Part shown: positions 11,380-21,741 of the stretch, one piece after another
Layout: the number at the start of each line of letters is the position of its first letter
How positions within the stretch are numbered: position 1 is the first letter of the stretch
NCBI GenBank assembly: GCA_950295325.1
Contig: OX485804.1
Span: forward strand, 67,868,033-67,932,032
Length of the DNA: 64,000 nt
Direction: 5' to 3'
Origin: Polytrichum commune
Taxonomy: Eukaryota; Streptophyta; Polytrichopsida; Polytrichales; Polytrichaceae
Translations under genes and position numbers: made by a program
Notes under the pieces: model-generated
Told to the model about the DNA's origin: nothing
Databases searched by the model: none
Seen by the model: only the letters and a program-made list of their open reading frames with translations

Positions 11380-12250
11380 TGTCAGGGGATAGATGGCCAA
11401 TACGGTGTCTGATGGCCAATGAGGTGCAAAGGGGTTTCTACAATGGGGGGTTGTTTTGCTCCTTGTTTGGCCAATTTATCAACCTCGTCATTTCCAATGA
11501 TTGTGTGGGCTATGACTTTGCGGATGGTGATATTGTGGTGGGATGTTTTTAGCATATTTACTATTCGGGCTATGACGAGCATATCTGGGTGGTTATAATA
11601 GTAGGATGAGTTTCTTATGTGGTTGAGGGCATCTGTAGTGGATCTAGGTAAAGCTCACTGCAAACCAAAACCTATCTTTTGACTGACCTAAAATTAGAAA
11701 CTGAAATTACCATCATTAGAAGCACACCTAAATAAACGTGAGATATTTCTCAAGAAAAAAGAATTGTAAAAATTTGACGTAGGTGAAATCCCTCATTGAA
11801 AACACCACATTTTCAAATTTTAGAGGGAGTGCACCAAATCTTGCTTTAAAATGGAAAGATCCTCCACACTCCCTCCAAATTTTTGACATTTAGAGGGAGT
11901 GTGGGAGGATCTTTCCATTTTTAAGCAAGATTTGGTGCACTCCCTCTAAATTTTGAAAATGTGGTGTTTTCAATGAGGGATTTCACCTACGTCAAATTTT
12001 TACAATTCTTTTTTTCTTGAGAAATATCTCACGTTTATTTAGGTGTGCTTCTAATGATGGTAATTTCAGTTTCTAATTTTAGGTCAGTCAAAAGATAGGT
12101 TTTGGTTTGCAGTGAGCTTTACCTAGATCCACTACAGATGCCCTGAGGAGAAGATATATGTTGTTCAGGCTATCTATGAATATGAATGTATTTGTTGAGA
12201 GTGTTTTGGTGTGTTCTATGGCGATCATGAATGCGTAAAATTATGGTATG
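11380..12250 (-). pseudogene. LINE RNase H domain split by a foldback MITE
   Basis: Upstream half (12250-12144, minus): AFMIAIEHTKTLSTNTFIFI followed by DSLNNIYLLL. Downstream half (11626-11380, minus): NHIRNSSYYYNHPDMLVIAR through AHTIIGNDEVDKLAKQGAK. This matches the RNase H pattern in which an Asp-Ser pair is followed later by a (K/I)AH...GN.xxDxLAKxGA block. Deleting 11627-12143 plus one TGA copy restores the reading frame across the junction. Confidence 0.85.
11627..12143. mobile_element. 517-bp foldback MITE (long hairpin)
   Basis: The element is almost entirely two inverted arms of about 250 bases that meet at about 11885. The arms are nearly identical; visible differences are single bases and A/T run lengths. 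Tips are GGGCATCTGTAGTGGATCTA and its reverse complement. It is flanked by TGA on both sides (11624-11626 and 12144-12146), a 3-bp duplication as expected of PIF/Harbinger-related MITEs. It has no coding frame. A transcript would form a long perfect duplex. Confidence 0.93.
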
Positions 12251-13161
12251 AGAATATTAGGGTATATGGATAAGCAACGATATTGACTTGTAGTGATCCA
12301 TTGAAAACTTGGGCTCTTGCAATATTGTCTTTCCTTCTCCATCCAGTGGTGTGAATGAGCCATCCGTATGGTGAGATTGGGCGAGTGGGAAGCGTAAGGG
12401 GAGGATTAATGTTATGGTTGGAGGGAGGGGGAGGGGTGTTGGCATGTTGGGTTGATGGTGGTGGTGGGGGGGGGGGGGGTATATGCCATGTTTTACGGAT
12501 TTTGATGAATGTTTTATATGTATGGGGAGTGTGTGTGATGGGGTAGGTGCTGCAAGTGAGGAGTGTTGTAGGGCCTTGTTGGAGGAAGGTGGATATTTTG
12601 TAGTGTGGTGGGTGTGTGGGAGAGTATTAGAATGAAGGTGAGTAGGGGTTCTTTGTTGTTGTAATTGTAGGGAAACACAATGTTTTGGTATATTGTAAAG
12701 TGAGGGGTGGGATGGTAAGCATAAGAGTTATATGTGGTTGTTGGAGTGTGTTTGTTGCATTGTTTGTCCAATCATTGATGGTAATAATTGTAGAGGAGTT
12801 GTGGTTGTTGTGAGCAACTAGTTGTGCCCATTTCATAACTTTTTGGAATTGGTCTAGGATTGTTATATGGTCATATCCACATCTTTTGCCATTGAGTGGA
12901 GAAGGTTGGGCCTAGGAAGCCAAATATTACATATCTATTATATGAGGAGTGGTAATGTGATAATTGCATGGAACATGTGAGTGGATTAGAGAAGTATGAG
13001 TGTGTGATTTGGTAGGTTTGTATGAGTTTGTCTAGAATTGATGATGGAAGTGTGTGGTGGTTATGGATGAGAGGGGTGGCGGATAGTTTGCATTTTGAAA
13101 GTGGTTTGATATATCAATTAACGAGGAGAAGAATTTCCATGGCAAAGTCTTTTATACATGG

Positions 13162-13755
13162 TGTCACATGATATGGTGTCGAGTACCAAGCCACATCTTG
13201 GTTAGTCTTTAGACTAGTTAGTCATGTTGCTTAGTTTATAGGCTAAGTTTTATGTTAGTTTAACCCATGTTAAGAGGGTTGTTTGGGAGTTACTTATGTT
13301 TTTTGGGACCTTGCGACCTTTGAGAAGTTTCTCATTTTTTGCCGTGGGATCCACTTAAGGTTGGGCTTGGAGGGGTCAATGCACGATGCCTCCCTCGGCT
13401 TTGCATTCTTGCCAAGTCGAGTCTTGTAGTTATGTGTTTGAGAGAGAGAACTTGTTTTGTAATGTTGCTTCAACCATGGCAAATTGCCATTGAGTAAAGT
13501 TTGTCTTCTTTCATATGCTTCTACACACTTGGATTCTCCCCATGAGTGAGAAATAGTTCGCCTAATATGAGTGAATATAGAGTTGTGTATGAATATTAAG
13601 AGAGGTCATGCTTCTTTCACTATATTCTCTTAGATTCATAACTCATCAATTGAGAGTGTGTTAGTGGCACACTTCATGTTATTTTGTTGTATGTTTTAAT
13701 AATTATATTTTTTTCGCACAATGTATTATGTGTAACGATGTATATTTACACAACA
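13162..13755. mobile_element. Solo LTR 1 (594 bp)
   Basis: It starts TGTCACATGATATGG and ends TTTACACAACA, so it has TG...CA termini. It is flanked by ATGG on both sides (13158-13161 and 13756-13759). LINE sequence is continuous on either side (CIKDFAMEILLL joins after ITPSP). No internal retroelement genes are present, so it is a solo LTR left by recombination. Confidence 0.75.
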
Positions 13756-14317
13756 ATGGGGAGAAGGTGTGATTCTCGATGGATTTGTGGATTGAATATC
13801 TATCCCATAGCCATGTTAATTTTTCAAGTGGTATAGCAATTTGGTAATTTCCCATGTTGTCGTGTATTGGGGCCATAGGTGGGTATATTTGTATCGTAGG
13901 TATTGTGGCGATGATGTCTTTGTTTAGGTTACATTCTTGAGTATGGAAAGTAAGGTATGGGATTTCGAGGCTAGGGCAAACATTTTGTTTGTCATGGGAT
14001 TGTTGAAATTTTATGTTGTTGAGTAATTTGTTTTTAATGTCTTGTTATTTCATTTTTGTGGGATATTTATAAAGAGTAGTAGGTTGTGTTCATACATGAT
14101 GGTGTTGGAATTAAAAACTATGTTTGTGCGATCCATTTAGAATGGTTGGTGTGTGCCAATTGATAGCAATGAAATTTATGTGTATGTTGTTTGGCTTCCC
14201 TTTTGTCTTTTTTGTGTGTGGATTTAAAACTATAGATGTATAAGATAGGGATGTCTAGAGGTTGTGTGGTTGTGTTATATCTTAGGTGTGGAGTGGAGTT
14301 TGGGGTTGTGGTGGTGA

Positions 14318-15278
14318 TGTCGCAACCCTTGCCAGTGCACCTTAATTATTTTGACCATTTCCCAATTCTAGCAAGGGTTACGAGCGCTAACCCTTCGCAT
14401 TCCACCATGCGAGTGGTTAGCTCCTCATACCACAAACCTCTTTAGCTCATAGGTGGAGAATCAACCCTCCTACACTTGCATTTAGGACTCTCCCCTTAAT
14501 CGGTAACCAATGGTTAGATGTGGACTTCCATCCATAGAAGTCTAATCTTCAATTGATCATTGCGTTGCTGGAGGAACATCACAACAACCCGAATCATACT
14601 AGGCAACTATGCCCCCATGTTGGGCCAATGCCCGTGAATGCCGTGCCGTTCGGCCTCGGGTGGGTTTGGCCGGCCACACCGCCTCACCATGTAAGCCTCT
14701 AGGACTTTGGGTATGGCCCCTACCCCATCATCAAGAAATCTATTGTCTCTCTCCCAAGGGTTGGGGCCAAGTAGACATTTTCCTTTAGCCGTTGGGGCTA
14801 AAAGCCCCTAGCAGCTTCATACCACCATAACTTCTTCCTTTGATCTCAAATGCTATCAAGCAACCACTCTATCAACATCTACTCTTTGTGTAGATGCCGA
14901 TGGACCCATCACTTGCCTCATTTATGCAAGTATTGAGGAAGTTATGGTTGTTCAAACCTTGGCAATCCCAGGCACCACTCCCAGGTAATTGTTATCCCAT
15001 AGCGTTACCACTATCCACTCAAATTGCCATATCTCCCGGCGCACATCTCTGATTGAGGTTTTATTGAGCATTCTAGAATCCCGACATCATAAGCTACTCA
15101 TAGCCCATGGCCTTACTCTCATGACTCCTACTACCCGTGGGTGGGAGGCGTTCCCAAAAACCCACACTAGGATCACTTGAGCCCTCTCACCAATGGTGTC
15201 ACAAGTCCTAGGTGTCATTCCGGGGTCCCCCTTGTGCCCATGGTGTTTCGGGCACTCCTCATGAAGCGGTGTGCGGCA
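14318..15278. mobile_element. Solo LTR 2 (961 bp), GC-rich
   Basis: It begins TGTCGC and ends GCGGCA, close to a TGTCGC/GCGACA short inverted pair. Flanks are GGTGA and AGTGA, so four of five target bases match. A second, 5'-truncated copy is at 34831-35516, ending GCGACA. It is markedly more GC-rich than the surrounding LINE. No gene lies inside. Confidence 0.78.
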
Positions 15279-15983
15279 AGTGATGTGTATTGTATGAGGA
15301 CGGTGTGTGATATGTGTGGGGGTGGGAAGATGGTGGTGGCTTGTAAAGTGCATTTTAAAATTCTAAATTTGGTATGATATTTATCTTGGAATTCTTTAAT
15401 GATGAGTATGCATGTGTTAGTGCGATATTTGGATTTGAGGTAGGGTAATAATGTTGAAGGAGAAGAGTTTTTAAGGGAATTTCTCCATATTGGATCTTTA
15501 TTGTGGGGTGAGAGCAAGGTAAAATGGGTTTTGTACTAGTCTTCCAATAGCAAGGAGTTGTTGAGAGGAAAGGTTTATCTATGGAATCTTGATGAATGTG
15601 GAAGTGTTTTTTTAGTATGTATGGTGATCTAATAGTTGGTTATCTAGAGCATGCTTGGTATTTTAATTGTAGGAAGTGTTCAACTCCCCCATATTTGTTG
15701 GCTATAAATTTTACTATTCCTTGGTATATTTGGCCTAACGGGCTTGGGTCATTAAGGGCCGCTTTACACCTAGAGGCCGGGCCAATTTCCCTTGAGGCCG
15801 ATTGCACAAAATTTGAGCTTTTTTTGGGTTGGAGGCCGGCCTCTACTACACATTATAATAAGATTATAACGGGGGCCAATTTTCCCATATGTAAAGGCCC
15901 TCGGGCCAAGAAGCCAAGCCGATTCAATAAATTTAGGAAAATTTCAGCCCTTCTTTCTTTCTTTTCATTGTCATTTGTACAAG

Positions 15984-17459
15984 ATGGATGAACGTAGATG
16001 GAAGATTTTAGTTGCTCTTGTGTTCTTCATGGCCGTGCGACATGTTATGGCGGTTGTTGCAATTTTGCAAAAAATTGCTTTGCATGAACATTATGCTGCC
16101 ATGACAATCGTTTTTGCTACGATGGTTGTGGAGAGTAGTACGTCTAGGAGGACACGGAGTATTTGGATGTATGACCGGAGTACTATTTTTGCGGATAGAT
16201 TGTTATTTGGATGTTACTCGGTTAAGTTATTCAAACAACATACAAGGTTACTTCCCGAAACTTTTGATTATTTGTGCGGTGTCTTATCTCCATCATTAAG
16301 TCGTAAGGATACAAATTTCAGAGCATCCATTCCTCTTAGAAACCGGATTGCTCTTTCTTTGAATAGACTTAGTAGTGGTAATTCATTACGCGGTTGTGCT
16401 GAAACTTATGGAATTCATGAAAGTACTGCATCTATCATTGTAAGGGAGTTTTGTGCAACAATTGAAAAACATTTAAAACCACTGGTAATTGAGAAACAAT
16501 CTAAAACTACATCGAATAGAATTGCAGCCGAGTTTGAGGAGTTTAGGGGATTACCTTATGTAATTGGAGCGGTTGATGGTAGTCATATACCTATCATTGC
16601 TCCTCCTATAGATCCTACTTCATATTATTGTAGAAAAGGTTTCTATTCAGCTCTACTTCAAGGTGTAGTGGATAGCAAATGTAGGTTTTGGAATTATGAT
16701 TTTGGATGGGCTGGGCGCTGCCATGATTGGACTTTGTTCCAAAATTCAGATATTGGGAAAAAAGTGATGAAAGGTGAGCTATTACCTTACAAACTTATGG
16801 GTGATGCTGCTTATCCAATGAGACCATGGTTCTACTCTCCTTTCAAAGGTGAAAAATATGGATTACCTAGAGCAAAGGCGCATTGGAATTTCATCCAATC
16901 ATCAACAAGAATGGTAGTAGAAAGAGCTTTTGGCATATTGAAAGGGAGGTGGAGGATACTATTGAAAAGAATTGACATGCCTCTCCGACATGTACCTAAT
17001 TTGGTTACTACTTGCATTTGTCTTCACAACTTATGCATAGTACACCGAGACAAATTTGATGATGAATGGGCAAAAGAAGGAGAAAGAATCATGCATAGGG
17101 AGAGTACAAATGAACTTGGACAGCTAGAAAATGTAGATATATTTATGGCAGCTATACAAGCTACAAAAGAGATGAGGAGGTACCTGAAAATGGACGAGGT
17201 TGAAGCAGGAACCATACAAATTGAAGACCTTGAAGAAACTGATGTAAATGCATTTGAAGATGTAGATGAAGATGAAGATGAGAGTGCGGAGGTTGTTGAA
17301 ACAAAAAAAGACAAAGAAACAAGGATTAAAAACTTGCTGGTGCAAGCAACACAAGCACATGAATTACTAGCTCAATCTTTTTGGGAAGCTCATTTGAGGA
17401 TGGAGGGAAAAATTCTCTTCCCTCGTAACCATGATGTATCTGATTCGGAAGAGGATTAG
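15984..17459 (+). CDS. PIF/Harbinger DDE transposase (HARBI1-like nuclease)
   Basis: This encodes a 491-residue DDE_Tnp_4-type transposase that cuts and joins transposon ends in the nucleus with the partner MYB-like protein. The ATG at 15984 (MDERRWKILV) is chosen because the frame upstream has only a TTG. A helical region and a winged-helix-like segment (LPETFDYLCGVLSP, RNRIALSLNRL) span about residues 85-150. The catalytic core shows GAVDGSHIPI (D198), GRCHDWTLF (D248), GDAAYPM (D274, conserved) and ERAFGILKGRWR (E313); D198, D248 and E313 are the likely triad. The C-terminus is acidic (DVDEDEDESAE). The frame is uninterrupted at normal family length, so it may be active. The stop is 2 bases from the end of the opposing MYB-like gene. 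Confidence 0.95.
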   Translation: MDERRWKILVALVFFMAVRHVMAVVAILQKIALHEHYAAMTIVFATMVVESSTSRRTRSIWMYDRSTIFADRLLFGCYSVKLFKQHTRLLPETFDYLCGVLSPSLSRKDTNFRASIPLRNRIALSLNRLSSGNSLRGCAETYGIHESTASIIVREFCATIEKHLKPLVIEKQSKTTSNRIAAEFEEFRGLPYVIGAVDGSHIPIIAPPIDPTSYYCRKGFYSALLQGVVDSKCRFWNYDFGWAGRCHDWTLFQNSDIGKKVMKGELLPYKLMGDAAYPMRPWFYSPFKGEKYGLPRAKAHWNFIQSSTRMVVERAFGILKGRWRILLKRIDMPLRHVPNLVTTCICLHNLCIVHRDKFDDEWAKEGERIMHRESTNELGQLENVDIFMAAIQATKEMRRYLKMDEVEAGTIQIEDLEETDVNAFEDVDEDEDESAEVVETKKDKETRIKNLLVQATQAHELLAQSFWEAHLRMEGKILFPRNHDVSDSEED

Positions 17460-17461
17460 TT

Positions 17462-18725
17462 CTAAAGTTTGTCTATAAGCCTATCCATCTGTCGGTCTAC
17501 CCTTTCTAATAAAGCATTGGTTTTCTCAAAATTCTTCAGCATGACTGAACTGTTTTCGGCCATTTGTACAAAAACTCCATAGCATCGCTCTTGAAAATTC
17601 CTCTTGTCCACTTTTATTGTTGAATTTGGAGTCGCTGTCATAGTTGGAATTGGAGTGTCATTTGAATGCAAATCATTCTCATTGCCTGTGGTGTTGTCTT
17701 CGACACTAATAGAATCGCTAGCGGATGCTGTCACATGCTTCATTACAGTTCCAGTTTGATGCCACCACTGATCAAATGAATCATAGAACTTACAAGCATG
17801 ACGATCTGATCCTGAAATTCCATTTGCCAGCTTGTCTTCTTTGTACAACTTGTACAAGGTATTGAATTTTTTTTTGCAACCCTCGGAAGTTCGGTTCAGT
17901 CCAGGAATTACTGCAAGCAGACGAGCATGTAATTTCAACCATGTATCTACCCCTGCACATAACATGAGAGCGTCATAAGGACGATAAATTACATAAATGA
18001 TTCTAGTTTAATTACTACATATGAGACAAAGTGGACATGGCGGAAATGAATGTAGAGTTGGTAGTCCGATGGATACATCTTCTCGCGTGTGGGAGGTGGA
18101 GGGATCAAACCTTAGCACCCTCAAGATGCTCTCCCAATGCTAGACCCAAGCATTGGGGGGGAAAGGGGGGGCTCGAGGGCGAGCGGCGAAGGCCATGGCC
18201 TTTAAAAAGGCCAAATTGGCCAAATATGAAATCAGAACTTTTTTTTTCAAAAATTTTAGGGATGCAAAAATCTTACCTTGTTTCTTTGCGTTCTTCAAAA
18301 ATTCAGGTTCCATCTCACCGCGCATTGCAATCATTGTCTCCACATCGCGATCCCTCCAGTTCTTTGATCCGAGTTCTTCATCTTCTTCCACCTCCTTCAC
18401 GTTCTTTTTCCGAGGTTTTTTTGAAGTTGCGATTCCTTTTTTCTTTGGTGCTAAGGGAGCTATAATCTGGACATCCTCATCCCCAATCTCTTCCGTAGCC
18501 TTTCTCTTCAAATTACTTGCACATATGTCTATAATCAACGGAGGCGGAGGAGGAATATGATTCCACAAAGTGGTTGAAAAAATTCGGGAACCCCTACACT
18601 ACCTCCAGTTCTTGTAGAGGAGCTTGATAGGGTTGGAAAGCATGAGCTTCAGCACTTTGATACCTTTGCATCGCCTCATACACTTCACTAGAATTCCATC
18701 CACTCCTCTCTAAAGACCCCTCCAT
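17462..18725 (-). CDS. MYB/SANT (trihelix)-like Harbinger accessory protein
   Basis: PIF/Harbinger elements encode a second MYB-like protein that binds the ends and brings the transposase to the nucleus. My exon model on the minus strand is 18725-18664, 18593-18277 and 17952-17462 (62+317+491 bases, 289 residues). Junctions use AAAG|GTATC, TGTAG|G, CAAG|GTAAG and TGCAG|GG, and all phases agree. The DNA-binding part spans exons 2 and 3: NWRDRDVETMIAMRGEMEPE, then GVDTWLKLHARLLAVIPGLN, RTSEGCKKKFNTLYKLYKED and the aromatic FDQWWHQTG. A Lys-rich likely nuclear signal (PKKKGIATSKKPRKK) precedes it; a coiled-coil-like C-terminus (NALLERVDRQMDRLIDKL) follows. The first intron is only 70 bases. If it is not spliced, a TAG at about 18594-18596 would truncate the protein. 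Confidence 0.8.
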
Positions 18726-18795
18726 GCTAACCCTAGAAACGGTAGCAACAATCTTGCAAGTGCAAAAAAAATCAGCAAGAAAAATTCTAAGGAAA

Positions 18796-18840
18796 AGAGA
18801 GAGAGAGAGAGAGAGAGAGAAGAGAAGAGAAGAGAGGATG
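18796..18840. repeat. GA microsatellite
   Basis: An AG-rich run (AGAGAGAG) lies upstream of the MYB-like gene, inside the Harbinger, possibly in its promoter or 5' leader. Confidence 0.9.
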
Positions 18841-19582
18841 AAGTCACGATGAACCATAAGAGCCGTTCAGATTTCCACATAATCCAACGGAGCTGTTTTG
18901 CTGAAAAAAATATTTTTTATTGGAAAAAAATATTTTTTATTAAAATCTGACATTGGCCCCTAGGCCATGAATTGGCCTTCCATTTTCGGTGCACCCATTT
19001 GAGTGAGCTCGGGCCGTGTCAGACCATCCATTTTTTGATTAAAAAAATCATACCACCAAATCGGCCCGGCCTCTAGGTGTAAAGGGGTTGGGGCCGATTT
19101 CAGCCTTTTGACCAATCACAAGCGAGGATTTCAAGCCTCTTACACAACAAATTGGCCCGGCCTCTAGGTGTAAAGCGGCCCTAAGTGTTTGGGTGAGTTG
19201 TTCACTAGGTGTGGTGCCATATCGTGGGAGTAGGGAGAATGCTTCAATGCCGAACATTTTGCAAGGTAGCTAGACAAGGATGTTAGGGAATTCTTTGGGG
19301 ATGTGACATATGGATTTTGGGAGTTTGATGAAGAGTTTATCCAATTTCTTGATGTCGGGAACATAAAATGGGGTGGAATAAAAATCACATTCAATGCCCA
19401 GGGGAATGATTTTATTGAGGATCTTTATCTTTTGTTGTAGTGATGTGGGTGATAATAGTAAGAACATGCTTTGTTTTTTTAATTTCTACTATATTGATTT
19501 CTTTCTGTATGGCCCATTTTAGGGATGGGACTAGTCGTATTCATGGGTATGTGTATGGCTTTTTTTGTGAGAAGATGGGTGG

Positions 19583-19616
<34 letters not shown>

Positions 19617-20755
19617 AAGTTAATGTTTTGGGCTTGTATGTATGTGGCAAATGCAAGGGGTTGTAGTTTTGATTTATTGGGGCATCATGTGAATGCGCAT
19701 TTATTAATGTTGAGTTCCATGTGAGAAGGGGATTGAAAGCATTGTCTCATTGGTTCCTTTTCCACTTGCAAAGTTATTGCAAGCTTTTCTTATGGATTTT
19801 TTTTTTCTTACCTCAAAGTGCATATCTATTCTTGATGTAATCTTGACATTTTAAACAATGATTTTATTGAGAATATTTATAACATTTTTTTGAAGTTAAA
19901 TGATTCTATGTCTATCATAAATAAAGCATGAAAATTACTAAATATTGATACCATATTGTTGTGATCTTAAAATCATTATCAACGAGAAAAAATTAGTTAC
20001 AATAAAAATTGAGCTCTAGAAAGCTTACTTTGTAAATGACCTAACAAAATCACAATACGTTCCAAGAAGTTAGGGTTAATATATGCCTTACAAATTGCAT
20101 GTGTAGGGAATCCAAGCAACATGAATCCCAAGCAGATTGGATTCTCAAGATTGGGCCACTTTCTCACATGGTCCACCATCAAATCTTTCTTATAGCTTTC
20201 TTGACCTCACTGGTGGAGATCTCCTTCACTAAGTTAGGGCCGGTTTACACTACGGTGGAGAAGGCCTCCGGTCGGTCAAGAATGTTTGGCCAAGACATGG
20301 TTATATGTGGCAAATGGTGGATGTGCCGGAGAAGAATTAAAGGCAATAAAATATTTCTTAAGGAGTCTTGACCGGTTGAAGTCTAAACACCTAGAGGAGA
20401 AGTTTAGCGGAGAAGTCCACCGGTGAAGAGAAGTTCACCTAATGGTGAAGATTTTTTGTGATAAAAAACCATAATTCTCTACATTCACATTGTATCAAAA
20501 GATTTCAACAAGAATTGTGTTCATAAGAATTGTGTAATATAATGTTTAATTTTATTCAAAATATAATGAAATTTGCCACATTGCCAATTGTCAAGTTTGG
20601 CCCATGTAGGAAATAAATGTCTCCTTGGGTGTTTAAGAATGAAGAGGGGAAAACCCATACACATTGGACAAAGCACTACTCTTTGGTATTATTTAAGACA
20701 TGCTCTCCTCTTAATCATCCTCATCAATTTCTCTCTTCTTATCTTTGATCTTCAA

Positions 20756-21208
20756 TCATGGATAATCGAAGAAGAGAGATTTTGTGCTCTCTTATGATCT
20801 TTATGGTTTTGAAGTATTTTATCGTTTCAACTATGGCGATACAAAAAACCATCATGTATCACTATAATGCTTCAATTATGATGATGGCATATTTTTTATT
20901 TTGGGAGCAAGGAGAGGATGGTGTGGAAATTTGACTGGCCAAGTGGATATGTGTCACCATTTCTTCTTGGATCATATAATGCAAAAATGTTCAAAGATCG
21001 TGTACGGGTGAGTAAGCCTACTTTTATTTATTTATGTCATTTGCTTGGACCCATGTTGAGCAAGAAAGATACAAAATTAAGACTTTGTATTCCAATAGAG
21101 TGTAGAATTTCTTTGACATTGCATCGATTGGCAACCGGTGATACTTTGCATACACTTGCCGATTTGTATGGTATTTCAAATGAATATTTGTATGATATTT
21201 TTTATTGA
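20756..21208 (+). pseudogene. Truncated Harbinger transposase fragment
   Basis: ATG at 20756 starts MDNRRREILCSLMIFMVLKY, matching the N-terminus of the intact transposase at 15984. A single-base frame shift near 20917-20930 moves the reading to a second frame (LGSYNAKMFKDRVRVSKPTF ... KKDTKLRLCIPIECRISLTL). That frame aligns with residues about 75-155 of the intact protein and stops at 21208. No DDE residues remain. Confidence 0.9.
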
Positions 21209-21290
21209 GTTGGGCTTCTCCGGAGGAGGAGTTTCTTGCCCGGCCTCTTGAGGCCGGACAAGAAACTCCTCCTCCGGAGAAGCCCAACTC
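21207..21290. repeat. 84-bp near-perfect palindrome in dead Harbinger
   Basis: The 41-base arms 21207-21247 and 21250-21290 are inverted copies with one mismatch, separated by TT. Arms begin GAGTTGGGCTTCTCCGGAGG. The palindrome begins exactly at the end of the truncated transposase frame. Confidence 0.93.
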
Positions 21291-21535
21291 CAAAAAGTGC
21301 CGCCATGTAGGCGGCCATGTCATTTTATCATCCATGAGAAAAGTTCACTACCATTGTTTTCTTCACCTAATGTAAACACCCGCCGGTCAAGAGTTGCATT
21401 TTCGACCAATCACAATTGAGAAACGCCCTTTTTTTCATGACCGGTGGACTTCTCCACCGTAGTGTAAACCGGCCCTTAGTGTATACTAACTTACTTGTCC
21501 TCTTTATCATCTTCTCTTGACATGCACAAAGACCA

Positions 21536-21741
21536 CTACACCCTTTATGGTATTTAGTGTTACTCACTATTTGGAATGACGCAAACTCTTTACTATAGAT
21601 TTAATGGTTTACTAGCAAAGCTTAAAAAGGTTGTGTGTACAACATAAATGACTTTACTTGGTGACTTACATTCCTAGTGAAAAGTTATAGCATTGCATAA
21701 CTTCAAGTAGTAAGTGACACTAAATACTATGAACGGTGTAC
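21536..21741. mobile_element. About 206-bp MITE (family T)
   Basis: The ends are CTACACC...TATGGTATTTAGTGT and its inverse near GACACTAAATACTATGAACG. The inverted arms extend about 40 bases through ACTATTTGGAATGACGCAA-type sequence. The same family occurs at 38425, 40080, 40833, 44392 and 44630. Confidence 0.8.

Larger units (their letters stand above)
15756..19181. mobile_element. Complete PIF/Harbinger transposon (3426 bp)
   Basis: The terminal inverted repeats are 33 bases and identical at both ends (15756-15788 and 19149-19181, starting GGGCCGCTTTACACC). They are flanked by TAA (15753-15755 and 19182-19184). It carries a transposase gene (+) and a MYB-like gene (-), tail to tail. The insertion lies in the LINE thumb region; removing it with one TAA rejoins QTL with NDPSPLG in frame. 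Perfect termini and open genes point to recent insertion. GAGGCCG motifs recur near the left end, and the right end carries an extra internal copy of the tip at about 19059-19088. Confidence 0.95.
10380..19760 (-). pseudogene. 5'-truncated LINE, interrupted by four insertions
   Basis: Read on the minus strand, the pieces spell the 3' half of a non-LTR retrotransposon ORF2. 19740-19440 holds the region after the RT active site (MELNINKCAF). 19440-19185 holds the RT thumb (CDFYSTPFYVPDIKKLDK ... MFGIEAFSLLPRYG), continuing at 15752-15600 as NDPSPLGQIYQGIVKF. A connector lies at 15600-12150, then RNase H at 12250-11380, then a CxxC zinc-knuckle tail at 11320-10817. Insertions are a Harbinger (15756-19181), solo LTRs (14318-15278 and 13162-13755) and a foldback MITE (11627-12143). 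Removing each one with one target copy rejoins LINE sequence. Many in-frame stops show the LINE is dead. The 5' end (endonuclease and RT core) is absent. Confidence 0.85.
20237..21475. mobile_element. Second PIF/Harbinger element, internally deleted (1239 bp)
   Basis: The ends GGGCCGGTTTACACTACGG and its reverse complement agree over about 27 bases. They are flanked by TTA (20234-20236 and 21476-21478). The first ten and several further bases match the tip of the intact element at 15756. Inside is the N-terminal part of a related transposase and an 84-bp palindrome. The DDE core is gone, so it cannot mobilise itself. Confidence 0.93.

Noticed and set aside
18140-18568. Minus-strand frame treated as a stand-alone ORF
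   Set aside because: It has no ATG and reads through a GTAAG donor at 18276. It is better explained as exon 2 of the MYB-like gene plus intron.
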